DNA of 64,000 bases from contig DATIDV010000039.1 in the NCBI GenBank assembly GCA_035456105.1, forward strand, positions 11,142 to 75,141, written 5' to 3'. This stretch comes from Viridibacterium sp035456105 (GTDB lineage Bacteria; Pseudomonadota; Gammaproteobacteria; Burkholderiales; Rhodocyclaceae). The notes beneath the pieces were generated by a model. That model had not been told where the DNA came from. It made no database searches and saw only the letters and a program-made list of their open reading frames with translations. A program made the translations under genes and the position numbers. Below, in pieces: positions 8,920-17,611 of this stretch (position 1 is the first letter of the stretch; each line of letters begins with the position of its first letter).

Positions 8920-9477
8920 ATGTTTGCAACCCCTGAACAATTCGCCAGTGTTAACAAGTCGGCTGTTGAAGCCTGGCTGACCATTGCTAACACCACTTTC
9001 GCCAGCGTCGAACGCCTGGCAGCCCTGAACCTGAACACCGCCCGTAGCGCGCTGGAAGATAGCGTTGCAAATACCAAGGCCCTGCTCAGCGCCAAGGACC
9101 CACAGGAGTTCGCCGCGCTGCAAGCCAGCCTGGCACGCCCGACTCTGGAAAAGGCTGTCGCCTATGGCCGTAGCGTCTATGAAATCGCGACCGAAGTGCA
9201 AGGTCAGTTTTCCAAGATCGCCGAAGGTCAGGCCACCGAAATCAAGCAAAGCATTGCGACCACGCTGGACAAGGTTGCAAAGTCGGCGCCTGCTGGTTCC
9301 GATGTGGCAGTAGCCGCAGTCAAATCAGCTATCGCCGCCGCCAATTCGGCTTACGACAGCATCAGCAAGGCTGCCAAGCAAGTTGCTGAAATCACCGAAG
9401 CCAATGTGACGGCAGCAACGGACGCAACCGTCAAGGCTGTAGGTACGGCAGCAACGAAGGCAAAGAAGGCCGCTTGA
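8920..9477 (+). CDS. phaP: Phasin family protein (polyhydroxybutyrate granule coat)
   Basis: A 185-residue, almost wholly helical, cysteine-free protein of the Phasin_2 type, starting MFATPEQFASVNKSAVEAW and ending in an Ala/Lys-rich tail. Phasins coat polyhydroxybutyrate granules and control their number and size. The start has a strong AGGAG site eight bases upstream. It is a single-gene unit with its own strong promoter, flanking dyads and a strong terminator. Alanine-rich low-complexity composition makes subfamily assignment less certain than the family. Confidence 0.93.
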   Translation: MFATPEQFASVNKSAVEAWLTIANTTFASVERLAALNLNTARSALEDSVANTKALLSAKDPQEFAALQASLARPTLEKAVAYGRSVYEIATEVQGQFSKIAEGQATEIKQSIATTLDKVAKSAPAGSDVAVAAVKSAIAAANSAYDSISKAAKQVAEITEANVTAATDATVKAVGTAATKAKKAA

Positions 9478-9510
9478 TTTTCACGGTCTCCGCAGAACAT
9501 CGCGGAATAG

Positions 9511-9545
9511 AAAAGCCGCAATCTGGAAAGATTGCGGCTTTTTTC
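9511..9545 (+). terminator. Strong rho-independent terminator of phaP
   Basis: A perfect 14-bp stem (AAAAGCCGCAATCT / AGATTGCGGCTTTT, loop GGAA) runs into a U-tract. An A-tract on the other side makes it usable in both directions. Confidence 0.9.
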
Positions 9546-9635
9546 ATTGTTTAACGAGAGGCTCAGGCCGGACGCAACTTGCAGCTATCGCTGCCGGCAA
9601 CACAGCAAAGCAAGCAGAAGCAACCCCTCCGCCGA

Positions 9636-10796
9636 TCAGTTTTTCGTTTCGGAGAGACGATCAAACTGTTGCTTCTTTTTTGCCATATCGAAATCCGAGT
9701 CGGCAAATCGCAGGGCAATCGCACGAAACTCTTCCTGTTGCTCGACAAAGGCATCCACCATATCGGGATCAAAGTGGCTGCCTTTGCCCTGAATGATGAC
9801 GTCTACGGCATTTTCGTGAGACATGCCGTCCTTGTAGACGCGGCGGCTGATCAGGGCATCGTAGACGTCAGCCACTGCCATCAGACGAGCTGAAACGGGG
9901 ATGTCGTCTCCGACCAGCCCACACGGGTAACCCGAGCCATCCCATTTCTCCTGATGGCCGAAAGCCATTTCCTTGGCGATCGAGAGGAATTCGACCCTGG
10001 TTCCCAAGGCCAGCTCGGCGTGCTCGATCGCATCGCGCCCCAGCGCGGGGTGCTCCTTCATGACCTCGAACTCTTCCGGTGTGTACTTGCCGGGTTTGAG
10101 CAGGATGCGATCGGGGACACCTACCTTTCCAATGTCATGGAGCGGCGCCGATTTGAACAAGGTCTTGATTGTTTTCGCCGTCAGGTAGGTCGAAAAGCGC
10201 GGATGGTCGCGCAGCCTTTCCGCCAGCACCTTGACGTAGTGCTGGGTGCGGCGGATGTGGTTGCCGGTATCGGAGTCCCGCGTTTCGGCGAGCGAGGCCA
10301 TGGCAAGGATCGTGACATCCTGGATCGCCTCTACCTCTTGCGTACGCCTGCCAACTTCCTGTTCGAGATAGTCGGCTTTCGAGCGGAAGAAGTCAGACAC
10401 AGCCTTCAGTGACAAATGCGTTTCCACCCGCGCCAGCACGATGGGCGGGCTGATCGGTTTGGTAATGTAGTCGACTGCCCCGAGTTGCAGACCCAGCTTT
10501 TCATCCTCCACCTCCGCTTTCGCGGTCAGGAAAATGATCGGGATATCACAAGTTGCCGGGTCGGCCTTGAGGCGACGGCAGACTTCGTAACCGTCGATGC
10601 CGGGCATCATGATGTCAAGCAGCAACAGATCTGGAGGCGGATGGATGCTGGCGATCTGAAGAGCCTTTTCGCCGTTGCTGGCCACCTTGACCTTGTACGT
10701 ATCCTTCAGCACTCCACTCATCAGCGCGAGATTGTCCGGCGTGTCATCCACTACCAGCACGGTTGGCTTGACGAGGTAGTCGGTGTCGAATTCCAT
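9636..10796 (-). CDS. Two-component response regulator with HD-GYP cyclic-di-GMP phosphodiesterase output
   Basis: The 386-residue protein has a receiver domain (residues about 10-130; acidic pocket VDDTPDN, phospho-Asp in LLDIMMPGIDG, Lys in YITKPI), a short helix, then an HD-GYP domain with HDIGK, EHP, and a GYP motif in EKWDGSGYP. It belongs to the RpfG-like group that hydrolyses cyclic di-GMP. The metal-binding HD pair is present. The start at 10796 is chosen for its GGAGAG ribosome site; an upstream in-frame start would add 28 uncharacteristic residues. It lies 116 bases downstream of the HPt sensor gene on the same strand, so a phosphorelay from that protein is plausible. Confidence 0.92.
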   Translation of the reverse strand: MEFDTDYLVKPTVLVVDDTPDNLALMSGVLKDTYKVKVASNGEKALQIASIHPPPDLLLLDIMMPGIDGYEVCRRLKADPATCDIPIIFLTAKAEVEDEKLGLQLGAVDYITKPISPPIVLARVETHLSLKAVSDFFRSKADYLEQEVGRRTQEVEAIQDVTILAMASLAETRDSDTGNHIRRTQHYVKVLAERLRDHPRFSTYLTAKTIKTLFKSAPLHDIGKVGVPDRILLKPGKYTPEEFEVMKEHPALGRDAIEHAELALGTRVEFLSIAKEMAFGHQEKWDGSGYPCGLVGDDIPVSARLMAVADVYDALISRRVYKDGMSHENAVDVIIQGKGSHFDPDMVDAFVEQQEEFRAIALRFADSDFDMAKKKQQFDRLSETKN

Positions 10797-10912
10797 TGCA
10801 CTCTCCACTTCCAGTTGTTCATTGCGTGTCTGCGCAATGAGATGGCGATCTTCCTGCCTCCGGCACGCGCGATCGATCATGCCAACGCGATACTTTAGCC
10901 CTATTTCTAACC

Positions 10913-13180
10913 CTATTCGATGGCAACCCCTTTGAGTTTTTCCAGCGCCGCATCGAAGTCGAAAGCTGCAATCGCGGCGCTGACAGGCCTGAGCGCGCGA
11001 CCAAGGGGTGAGGTCCCAAGTGAGGCGAGCAATGCGTCAAGGCGATCTCCAGCCTCCGCATCGCTGTTCTCCAGCAATCCTTGCAAATTCTTCAGTGCAG
11101 CAATGTGTTCGGCCAGAACAATAGCGGGCGCTGCCGGAGCTTCTGCGACTTCGGGTCTCTTCGCCACCGCACCGATCCCCTGCAGGCCATCGATGACTGG
11201 AGCAAGTTCGGCCAAAGTCTTCTCCAGCAATTCGGCGATTCGATCTGAAGGCGCTTGTGCGTTGCAAGCGTCTTCGAGCTCGCCCGCGGCTGCTTGCACC
11301 CTCCGGGCGCCGATGTTGCCGGCGGCACCCCTGAGCGTGTGCGCGGCGCGCGTCGCAGCAAGCGGATCGGGACCCGTTTGTGACGCCACGAACAGTTCGG
11401 CAAACTTGCCCTGGCTGTCGCGGAAGGTGCACAACAAACGCGTGTAGAGGGACTGCCTGTTCATCGAGATCGCCATGCCAGCCTTGATGTCGACGCCTGG
11501 CAGGTGCGGTAGATCTGGCATTTCGCCGCCAGCGTCGGGGCGCTGAGCGGCTCCAGCATCCGGCGCTGTCGCGCCCCTGATCGACTGCGCCATGGTGTTG
11601 GACATGTCGCTCACACTAAGCGGCTTGGCAATGATGGTAGGGGCAGCGGGGTTCGCGAAGCCGATCGCACAGTCGCGATCGAGCCCGACGATGCCGCCAT
11701 TGACCGAGCCGAGAATCAGGCGGCTGCGTGCCTCGAGCCGTGCAAGCTCCTCGGCGCTTGCCTTGAGCGAGTGCTGCTGGGCTTCCAGTTCGATCGTCTG
11801 CTCTTCCAGTGCGGCGGCTTGTTGCTTCATGTGTTCAGCCTGACGCTGGGTTTCTTCCAGCAGCAAACGTGTCTTCGCGTTGCGTTCAAGAATTTCGATG
11901 TTCATCGCCAGGATCGGCATCAGGCCGTCGAGCAGCGCCTGCTCCTTGCTCCCGAAGCTCTCGAAGCTCTCGAAGCTCGCCAGTTCAAGTACCGCCAGCA
12001 GGCGGTCGTTATGCAAAACTGGTAGCACGGAAATGGCATGTGGGTCCGCGTTGCCAAGGCCTGAACCGATCCGGATGTAGTCGGCGGGCGCCTGCTCCAG
12101 AACGATGGGCTTCCGCTCCAGTGCGCACTGACCGATCAGCCCCTCACCGGGGGCGAAAGATTGCTCGCGACGCTCGCTGTCGCGCAGGGCATAGCCGCCC
12201 AGCAGGCTGAGCCTGCGCTCATCCTCCTTGTAGAGGTAAAAGGCCGCGTGGCCGATCCTGAGCAAGGGCGCCAGGCCGGACAGAAACTGATTTGACAGAT
12301 CGGTGAGGCTGCTCGCGGCCTGCAGTGCGGCTGATACGGCCGCAACGTGGGTCTTGATCCAGCGCTGCGCTTCCATCTGCTGGGCTTCGGTTTGCAACAC
12401 CGCAACGGCACGCGCGAGGGCGCCGATTTCGTTGTTGTAATCCAGCAGAGGTACGGCATGGTCGAGCTGGCCGGAAGCCAGCTGTTCAACGGCCCTGCGC
12501 AGACGATCAAGCGGGCCATGAACTGAGCGTGAGAACAGCACCCAGAGCAGAAGTCCGGTCAGACAGATGATCGTCACCAGGATTGCCAAGTACGTACTGC
12601 TACGCTCTGCCGCCGCGATGGCCGCCGCAAATTGTTCGTGAGCCCCATCGATCTTGCTGTTGACCAGCTCTTCGAGTATCTCGTTGGCAGCGAAACCCGG
12701 CTGGCGGAATGTGTCCGTCGTAACGAAGGCTGCGGCCTCGGCATCCTTGCCGTTCTGCATCAGGCTTATCGCGGTATCCACGCCACGCAGATAACGCACC
12801 AACTCCTCTTCGAATCGGCTCAGTTTCTCGGTGTTCGTCCCGCGAAACAGCGTGGGGCGGAGGCTTTCAATGCTTTTCGCAAGCTTTGATCGGGCGATGG
12901 CAATCTGCTCGAGCGCGCGTTCACGATCCGATGAGTCGGGCGCCAGCACGGCCTCGCGAACGGTGCGACCAATTGTGGTGTAGGTGACCTGAACGTCCTT
13001 GCCCAGCAGGACGCCCCGCATGTCCTCGGTGTAGAGCACCTGCAGATTGGCGACCATCGCCCGCTGGACAAGCAGGCCTGCTACGCCGACGGTGACCAAT
13101 CCCAACAGCATCAGCGAGAAACCAAGCATGAGCTTGAGATTGAGCGAGCGCCGTTCCAGACTGCCGGACCACGACTTCAT
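10913..13180 (-). CDS. HAMP-GAF-HPt sensor protein, apparently an internally deleted hybrid kinase
   Basis: The 755-residue order is: membrane helix, periplasmic four-helix-type sensor (about 40-190), second helix, HAMP, GAF (about 295-430), coiled coil, the first strands of a PAS domain (GGIVGLDRDCAIGFANPAA), then abruptly a segment resembling the last helix of a receiver domain (IAKPLSVSDMSNTMAQSI), a linker, and a C-terminal HPt with the phospho-His in AHTLRGAAGNIGA. No HisKA, HATPase or receiver active-site residues are present between PAS and HPt. Related hybrid kinases carry all of these there. The join is around 11630-11655 and keeps frame. A GAGGAG site supports the ATG at 13180. It may act as a phosphotransfer hub for the HD-GYP regulator downstream, but it cannot autophosphorylate. 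Confidence 0.85.
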   Translation of the reverse strand: MKSWSGSLERRSLNLKLMLGFSLMLLGLVTVGVAGLLVQRAMVANLQVLYTEDMRGVLLGKDVQVTYTTIGRTVREAVLAPDSSDRERALEQIAIARSKLAKSIESLRPTLFRGTNTEKLSRFEEELVRYLRGVDTAISLMQNGKDAEAAAFVTTDTFRQPGFAANEILEELVNSKIDGAHEQFAAAIAAAERSSTYLAILVTIICLTGLLLWVLFSRSVHGPLDRLRRAVEQLASGQLDHAVPLLDYNNEIGALARAVAVLQTEAQQMEAQRWIKTHVAAVSAALQAASSLTDLSNQFLSGLAPLLRIGHAAFYLYKEDERRLSLLGGYALRDSERREQSFAPGEGLIGQCALERKPIVLEQAPADYIRIGSGLGNADPHAISVLPVLHNDRLLAVLELASFESFESFGSKEQALLDGLMPILAMNIEILERNAKTRLLLEETQRQAEHMKQQAAALEEQTIELEAQQHSLKASAEELARLEARSRLILGSVNGGIVGLDRDCAIGFANPAAPTIIAKPLSVSDMSNTMAQSIRGATAPDAGAAQRPDAGGEMPDLPHLPGVDIKAGMAISMNRQSLYTRLLCTFRDSQGKFAELFVASQTGPDPLAATRAAHTLRGAAGNIGARRVQAAAGELEDACNAQAPSDRIAELLEKTLAELAPVIDGLQGIGAVAKRPEVAEAPAAPAIVLAEHIAALKNLQGLLENSDAEAGDRLDALLASLGTSPLGRALRPVSAAIAAFDFDAALEKLKGVAIE

Positions 13181-13299
13181 GCAGCTCTCCTCGTTTTGGC
13201 GGGGACCACGCCACTTCACTCAGGCATTGAACGCAAAGCAGCGCAGAAGCTTGTCAGGTACGCCATTCTGATCTTTCGGCTTATGCACTGACACCCTGC

Positions 13300-14061
13300 T
13301 CAAGCCGTCTGCAAATTCTCCATCTCGCACCATGGGTGGCCGCAACGCGTCATATCTTCGCGCATCGCTATCATGGCCGCCGCAACAGCCTCTGGCGCGC
13401 CCTTGGCACCCAGTTCGATATGCCGACGGCCTGTTGCACCGCCCAGGCTGGGCAGGCTGAAGATCGTCACGCCAAAACGCGTCTGCCAGTCATTCATGAG
13501 ATCGAGCAACTGACTCTCATGTGTGTGCAGCACGGCAATGGATTGCTCGGCCCACGGTCTGGCGTGATGCACGTGCTTGTAGTGCGTATCGAGCACCCAC
13601 TCCATCATCGGCCAGGACATTTCCGGGAAGCCCGGCAAGAACCAGTGCGCGCGAATGCCGAAGCCGGGGATGCGGTTGTAGGGATTCGGGATGATCTGGC
13701 TGCCGACAGGAATCTCGCCCATCATCAGGCGCTGTGGATTCACCTCGTCACCAAAGCGCGCGCGAATCTCGCGCTCCGCATCGGCATGCAGCGCGATGTC
13801 GACACCCAGCGCCGCAGCCGCACACTGACGCGTGTGATCGTCCGGCGTGGCACCAATACCCCCAAAGGAAAACACCACGTCGCCACTGGCAAAGGTCTGG
13901 CGCAGCATTTCCGTCAGCAGCGGTCTCTCGTCACCGCAGTAGCGTGCCCAGGACAGACTCAGGCCACGCGCCTTGAGCAGCTCGATGGCCTTGGGTAGGT
14001 GCTTGTCCTGCCGCCTGCCGGAGAGGATTTCATCACCGATGATGAGGACACCGAAGGCCAT
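13300..14061 (-). CDS. CinA-like molybdopterin-binding domain protein
   Basis: About 253 residues forming the MoCF/MogA-type fold that is the N-terminal half of CinA (motifs IIGDEILSGRRQDKH, FSFGGIGATPDDHT, NPYNRIPGFGIRAHWFLPGFPEM). The C-terminal pyridine-nucleotide amidase half of full CinA is absent. Such short forms are common in this class and their substrate is not settled. Two starts compete. A GTG at 14067 overlaps the upstream stop as GTGA but has only three bases after the GGAG site. The ATG at 14061 has nine and is preferred. It is translationally coupled to the CysZ-like gene. Confidence 0.85.
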   Translation of the reverse strand: MAFGVLIIGDEILSGRRQDKHLPKAIELLKARGLSLSWARYCGDERPLLTEMLRQTFASGDVVFSFGGIGATPDDHTRQCAAAALGVDIALHADAEREIRARFGDEVNPQRLMMGEIPVGSQIIPNPYNRIPGFGIRAHWFLPGFPEMSWPMMEWVLDTHYKHVHHARPWAEQSIAVLHTHESQLLDLMNDWQTRFGVTIFSLPSLGGATGRRHIELGAKGAPEAVAAAMIAMREDMTRCGHPWCEMENLQTA

Positions 14062-14063
14062 TT

Positions 14064-14837
14064 TCACTGACTCCGCGGGTTGGAAAAACGTGCCTCGGGC
14101 ACGTCGATGATGTGCTCTCCGGCGCGCGCTTCACGCAGCGCCTGCAACAGGAAATGCACGAAGGCCAGGCCGCTCAGTGCCGGCACGAAAAAATTGAACA
14201 GCGGTACGAAGACCAGCACGCCGGCCGTCGCGCCGATCAGGTACAAGCCGCCGCGATGCTGACGCGGCAGCGCGCGCAATTCGTTGCGATCAGCATGGCG
14301 CATCAAAGCGTCATAGCGATAGCAGCGCTGGTTAAGCCATGCGCTCAGGAACACCGACAGCACCACGCCCATGCCGGGAATGAACCACAGCGGCAAAGTG
14401 CACAGACCCACCATGATGAACAGCATCAGTGCCCACACGGCGTTTGCAGCGCTGCCGACCTGACTGCCACCGCGCCGCTCGACAAGATCGGGATAGTCCG
14501 TCGCAGCAACACGTTCGAGCATCAGGGGCAAGGCAATCAGCGAGATCAGCACCGTCGCCGTCAACAGGGACAAAGGCAGGAACAGCAAGACCAGCAAGAC
14601 ATGCGTAAAACCGACGAGCAGCATCGCGGAGGTCGAGCCGGTGACGAACCAGCCACCCATCCAAGGCAAGCCTTGCGCGAAGTGCAGCAACAGGTCGGCG
14701 GCCCTGCCCCATACCAGTATCGCCACGACAAGCCACAGCACGAAGGCAAGCAAGGTTGGCCACAACAGGTGCCACATGATGTCTGGCCGCATCAGGCTGC
14801 GTGCGGCACGTGTCCATGCAATTACGAGCTTGCTCAT
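14064..14837 (-). CDS. CysZ/EI24-type integral membrane protein
   Basis: 257 residues with hydrophobic segments near 20-45, 65-100, 130-160 and 200-225, matching the EI24/CysZ layout (family length about 250). CysZ homologues are sulfate permeases, but the wider EI24 domain is less well defined and no cysteine-biosynthesis genes are nearby, so sulfate uptake is only a possibility. It lies in a leftward run with the FtsX-type permease upstream and the CinA-like gene downstream, overlapping the latter's start region. Confidence 0.8.
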   Translation of the reverse strand: MSKLVIAWTRAARSLMRPDIMWHLLWPTLLAFVLWLVVAILVWGRAADLLLHFAQGLPWMGGWFVTGSTSAMLLVGFTHVLLVLLFLPLSLLTATVLISLIALPLMLERVAATDYPDLVERRGGSQVGSAANAVWALMLFIMVGLCTLPLWFIPGMGVVLSVFLSAWLNQRCYRYDALMRHADRNELRALPRQHRGGLYLIGATAGVLVFVPLFNFFVPALSGLAFVHFLLQALREARAGEHIIDVPEARFSNPRSQ

Positions 14838-14881
14838 TCATTCCCTTCTTCGGGTATTGCCGGGACGCATCCCGGATTCAA

Positions 14882-17434
14882 TCAGGCCACCGACCGCAGA
14901 CCGTCAACCACGGTCCGCTGCAGCAGCCCGCGCACACCGAGCCAGCCGCAGGCCACGATGCCGATCACCGCAAGCAGTGCATAGCCCAGCAGCGCCAGCC
15001 AGTCCGGATCGTAGAATATATCGAACACCTTGGTGGCCAGTATGTAGCCGGTCGCCAAAGCGCCAATCGTCGCCAGTATTGCCGCCAACACGCCCAGCAC
15101 GACGAACTCCGACAGCATGGCCGTGCGCAATTGCGGATTGCGTGCGCCGAGCGTGCGCAGCACGGCCAGTTCATGCATGCGTTCATCATGCGTGGCGCGC
15201 AGCGCAGCCAGCAAGACGGTGGCGCCGGCGATCAACGCAAACCCAAACACGAATTGCACGACGCGCACCAGCTTGGCGGTGAGATCCTGCATCTGCGCGA
15301 TCACTGCGCCGACATCGATCACCGTGAGATTGGGAAAGGCCGCGACGAGCGCATTGATGTCGGCACCACGCCCGGGCGGCAACAGGAAGCTGGTAATCCA
15401 TGAAGTCGGCATCTGCTCGAGCACGCCGGGCGCGGCGGTGAAGTAGAAATTCACACGCATCGAATCCCAGTCCAGCTTGCGGATGCTGCCGACCGTACCG
15501 CTGACGCGCTGCCCGCCGATGTCGAACACCACGCTATCGCCAAGCTTGACGCCCAGCGTTTTGCCGACGCCCTCTTCCATCGAGAACACCGGCCCGCCTT
15601 GTGGTTCATCGCCATGCCACTTGCCGGCAACAATCTTGTTGCCTTCCTGAATGACAGCCGAATAGGACAGATTGAACTCGCGGTCCGCCAGATTGCGCGC
15701 CCGGTCTTCCTTGTAGGCATCGGCGCGCACCGCATTACCACGCAACTCGACCAGGCGGCCGCGAATCATCGGTAGCAGTTCGAGCGCAGGCAGATGATGC
15801 TCGCGGAAGAAAGCCTGTAGCGGTTCACGCTGCTCCGGCTGGATATTGAGCACGAACTGATTGGGCGCATCCGGCCGCAGGCTGTGCTGCCAGCCACGCA
15901 GCAAGTCACTGGAGACGAGGCCGAGCAACAACATCGCCATCAGACCCAGACCCAGACCCACCGACTGCACGATGCTGGCCGATAGCCTGCGATGCATGGC
16001 AGCCAGGCCGTAACGCAAGCCCCAGGTGCTGCGCATGCCGCCATCGCGATGACGCGCCATGGCCAACAGGCTCAGGCCCGCGCGCGCCAGCAGTGCAAAC
16101 ACCACACAGGCGCCGGCGAAACCGAGCGCCACCCAGGCGCCGAGCTTGATGTCACCCGCCACCCACAGGAACAAACCGAACAGCACGACGGCGCCGGCAC
16201 TCCATGCACCCAGCGTGCTTGCTTCCGGCCCGCCCCATTCGCGCCGGAACACATGCACGGGCGGCACACGCGTCATGTGCAGCAACTGTGGTCCGACGAA
16301 CCCCACGACCAGCGCCACGCCAACGATCAAACCATGCACGACCGGCAGCAAGCCAGGCAAAGGCAGCTCCGCCTTGATCAGCGAACCGGCCAGCCCAGCG
16401 ATGCCAGCCTGCACACCAAAGCCGACCACGCAGCCGACGACAGCAACGGCCAGACCGAATACAGCGAACTCAGTGAGGAACAGGCCCAGCAATTGCGAGC
16501 GCCGCGCGCCGAAGCAACGCATTGCCGCACAGCCATCCAGATGCCGCTGCAGGTAACGCCGCGCGCACAGGCCGATCGCCACGGCCGCAAGCACGACCGA
16601 CAGCATCGCGGCAAGGCTCAGGAAATGCTCGATGCGTTCAAGATTGCCGCGCACCTCGGGGCGTACGTTGTCGATGCTCTCGAGTTGCTGACCGCCTGCG
16701 AGCCGCGGTTTGACCCAGGCTTCGAATCGATCGACAAGCTTGCGCGCCTTGGCATCAGTGCCGTCCGCTGCGATCTGCATGCGATAGCGCACGCGGCTGC
16801 CTTCCTGAATCAAACCGGTCCGCGCCAGATCGGCGGCATTCACCATGATGCGCGGAATGAAATTGAAGAAACCGGTGCCGCGATCAGACTCGAAGGTGAT
16901 CAGCGCACCGACCCGCAACTGGATGTTGCCGAGATTGATCATGTCGCCGGGTTTGATCTGCAGCGCTGTGAGCAAGCGCTCTTCCACCCAGGCTTCGCCC
17001 CGCGCGGGAATGCGCCCCGCTTCACGCGCCTCCTGCCCCATGCCGTCGGCGATCTTCAGACTACCGCGCAAGGGATATTGCGGCTCCACGAATTTCACGG
17101 CGGAGAGCTGGGCCACGTCATCCGTGCTGACCATGCTGGAGAAGGTGGTCGTATTCGTCACGCGCAGTCCCATGCGCTGCGCTTCCTGCTGCCACGCGTG
17201 TGGCAGCGGCGCATCGCCGGAAACCAGCAGATCGCCACCCAGCAATTGCGTGGCATCGCGCTTGAGCGCCTGCTGTACGCGCCCGGTGAAGAACTCCACG
17301 CTTGTGATACTGGCCACCGCAATCAGCAATGCGACGCCAAGCAATGTGAGCTCACCGGCACGCAGGTCGCGGCGGAGCATGGAAAGGGAGAGTCGGACGC
17401 TGGATAGAATATTTTTGAAATGCATGGCACGCAT
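14882..17434 (-). CDS. FtsX-family ABC transporter permease (YbbP-like)
   Basis: 850 residues with an N-terminal helix, a large periplasmic domain (about 50-255), six to eight membrane helices, a second periplasmic domain (about 490-690) and a C-terminal FtsX domain of three helices. This ten-helix duplicated layout is that of YbbP-type permeases working with a YbbA/LolD-like ATPase on lipids or lipoproteins at the outer face of the inner membrane. No ATPase gene adjoins it here, so the partner must be elsewhere. A second start three codons in (MHFKN) is equally possible. It diverges from mfd. Confidence 0.87.
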   Translation of the reverse strand: MRAMHFKNILSSVRLSLSMLRRDLRAGELTLLGVALLIAVASITSVEFFTGRVQQALKRDATQLLGGDLLVSGDAPLPHAWQQEAQRMGLRVTNTTTFSSMVSTDDVAQLSAVKFVEPQYPLRGSLKIADGMGQEAREAGRIPARGEAWVEERLLTALQIKPGDMINLGNIQLRVGALITFESDRGTGFFNFIPRIMVNAADLARTGLIQEGSRVRYRMQIAADGTDAKARKLVDRFEAWVKPRLAGGQQLESIDNVRPEVRGNLERIEHFLSLAAMLSVVLAAVAIGLCARRYLQRHLDGCAAMRCFGARRSQLLGLFLTEFAVFGLAVAVVGCVVGFGVQAGIAGLAGSLIKAELPLPGLLPVVHGLIVGVALVVGFVGPQLLHMTRVPPVHVFRREWGGPEASTLGAWSAGAVVLFGLFLWVAGDIKLGAWVALGFAGACVVFALLARAGLSLLAMARHRDGGMRSTWGLRYGLAAMHRRLSASIVQSVGLGLGLMAMLLLGLVSSDLLRGWQHSLRPDAPNQFVLNIQPEQREPLQAFFREHHLPALELLPMIRGRLVELRGNAVRADAYKEDRARNLADREFNLSYSAVIQEGNKIVAGKWHGDEPQGGPVFSMEEGVGKTLGVKLGDSVVFDIGGQRVSGTVGSIRKLDWDSMRVNFYFTAAPGVLEQMPTSWITSFLLPPGRGADINALVAAFPNLTVIDVGAVIAQMQDLTAKLVRVVQFVFGFALIAGATVLLAALRATHDERMHELAVLRTLGARNPQLRTAMLSEFVVLGVLAAILATIGALATGYILATKVFDIFYDPDWLALLGYALLAVIGIVACGWLGVRGLLQRTVVDGLRSVA

Positions 17435-17497
17435 GATGTGGCAAAGGACGAGCTGCGGACAACTTGTTTGCAGACAACCCGCCCTGTGCTTCGTTCC

Positions 17498-17526
17498 TCA
17501 GGGTCGGCCCGTATAGTCCGTATAAT
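17498..17526 (+). promoter_or_regulatory. Possible mfd promoter
   Basis: A consensus -10 TATAAT lies at 17521-17526, 85 bases before the mfd ATG, but no recognisable -35 lies 16-18 bases upstream. It may need an activator or be weak. Confidence 0.35.
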
Positions 17527-17611
17527 GGCCGCTTCACCGCACACTGGCCCGGGTAACCCACCTGAAGCTGCTGAGCGGTGTCCTGCATTGAACTACCCAG
17601 CAAATCAGCCG

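Noticed and set aside
10913..13180. Conventional hybrid histidine kinase
   Set aside because: No HisKA, N-box, G-box or receiver active-site residues occur in the frame.
15992..17407. A 471-codon open frame on the plus strand
   Set aside because: It is antisense to the FtsX-type permease, with low-complexity His/Gln/Arg composition. The permease domains are unmistakable.
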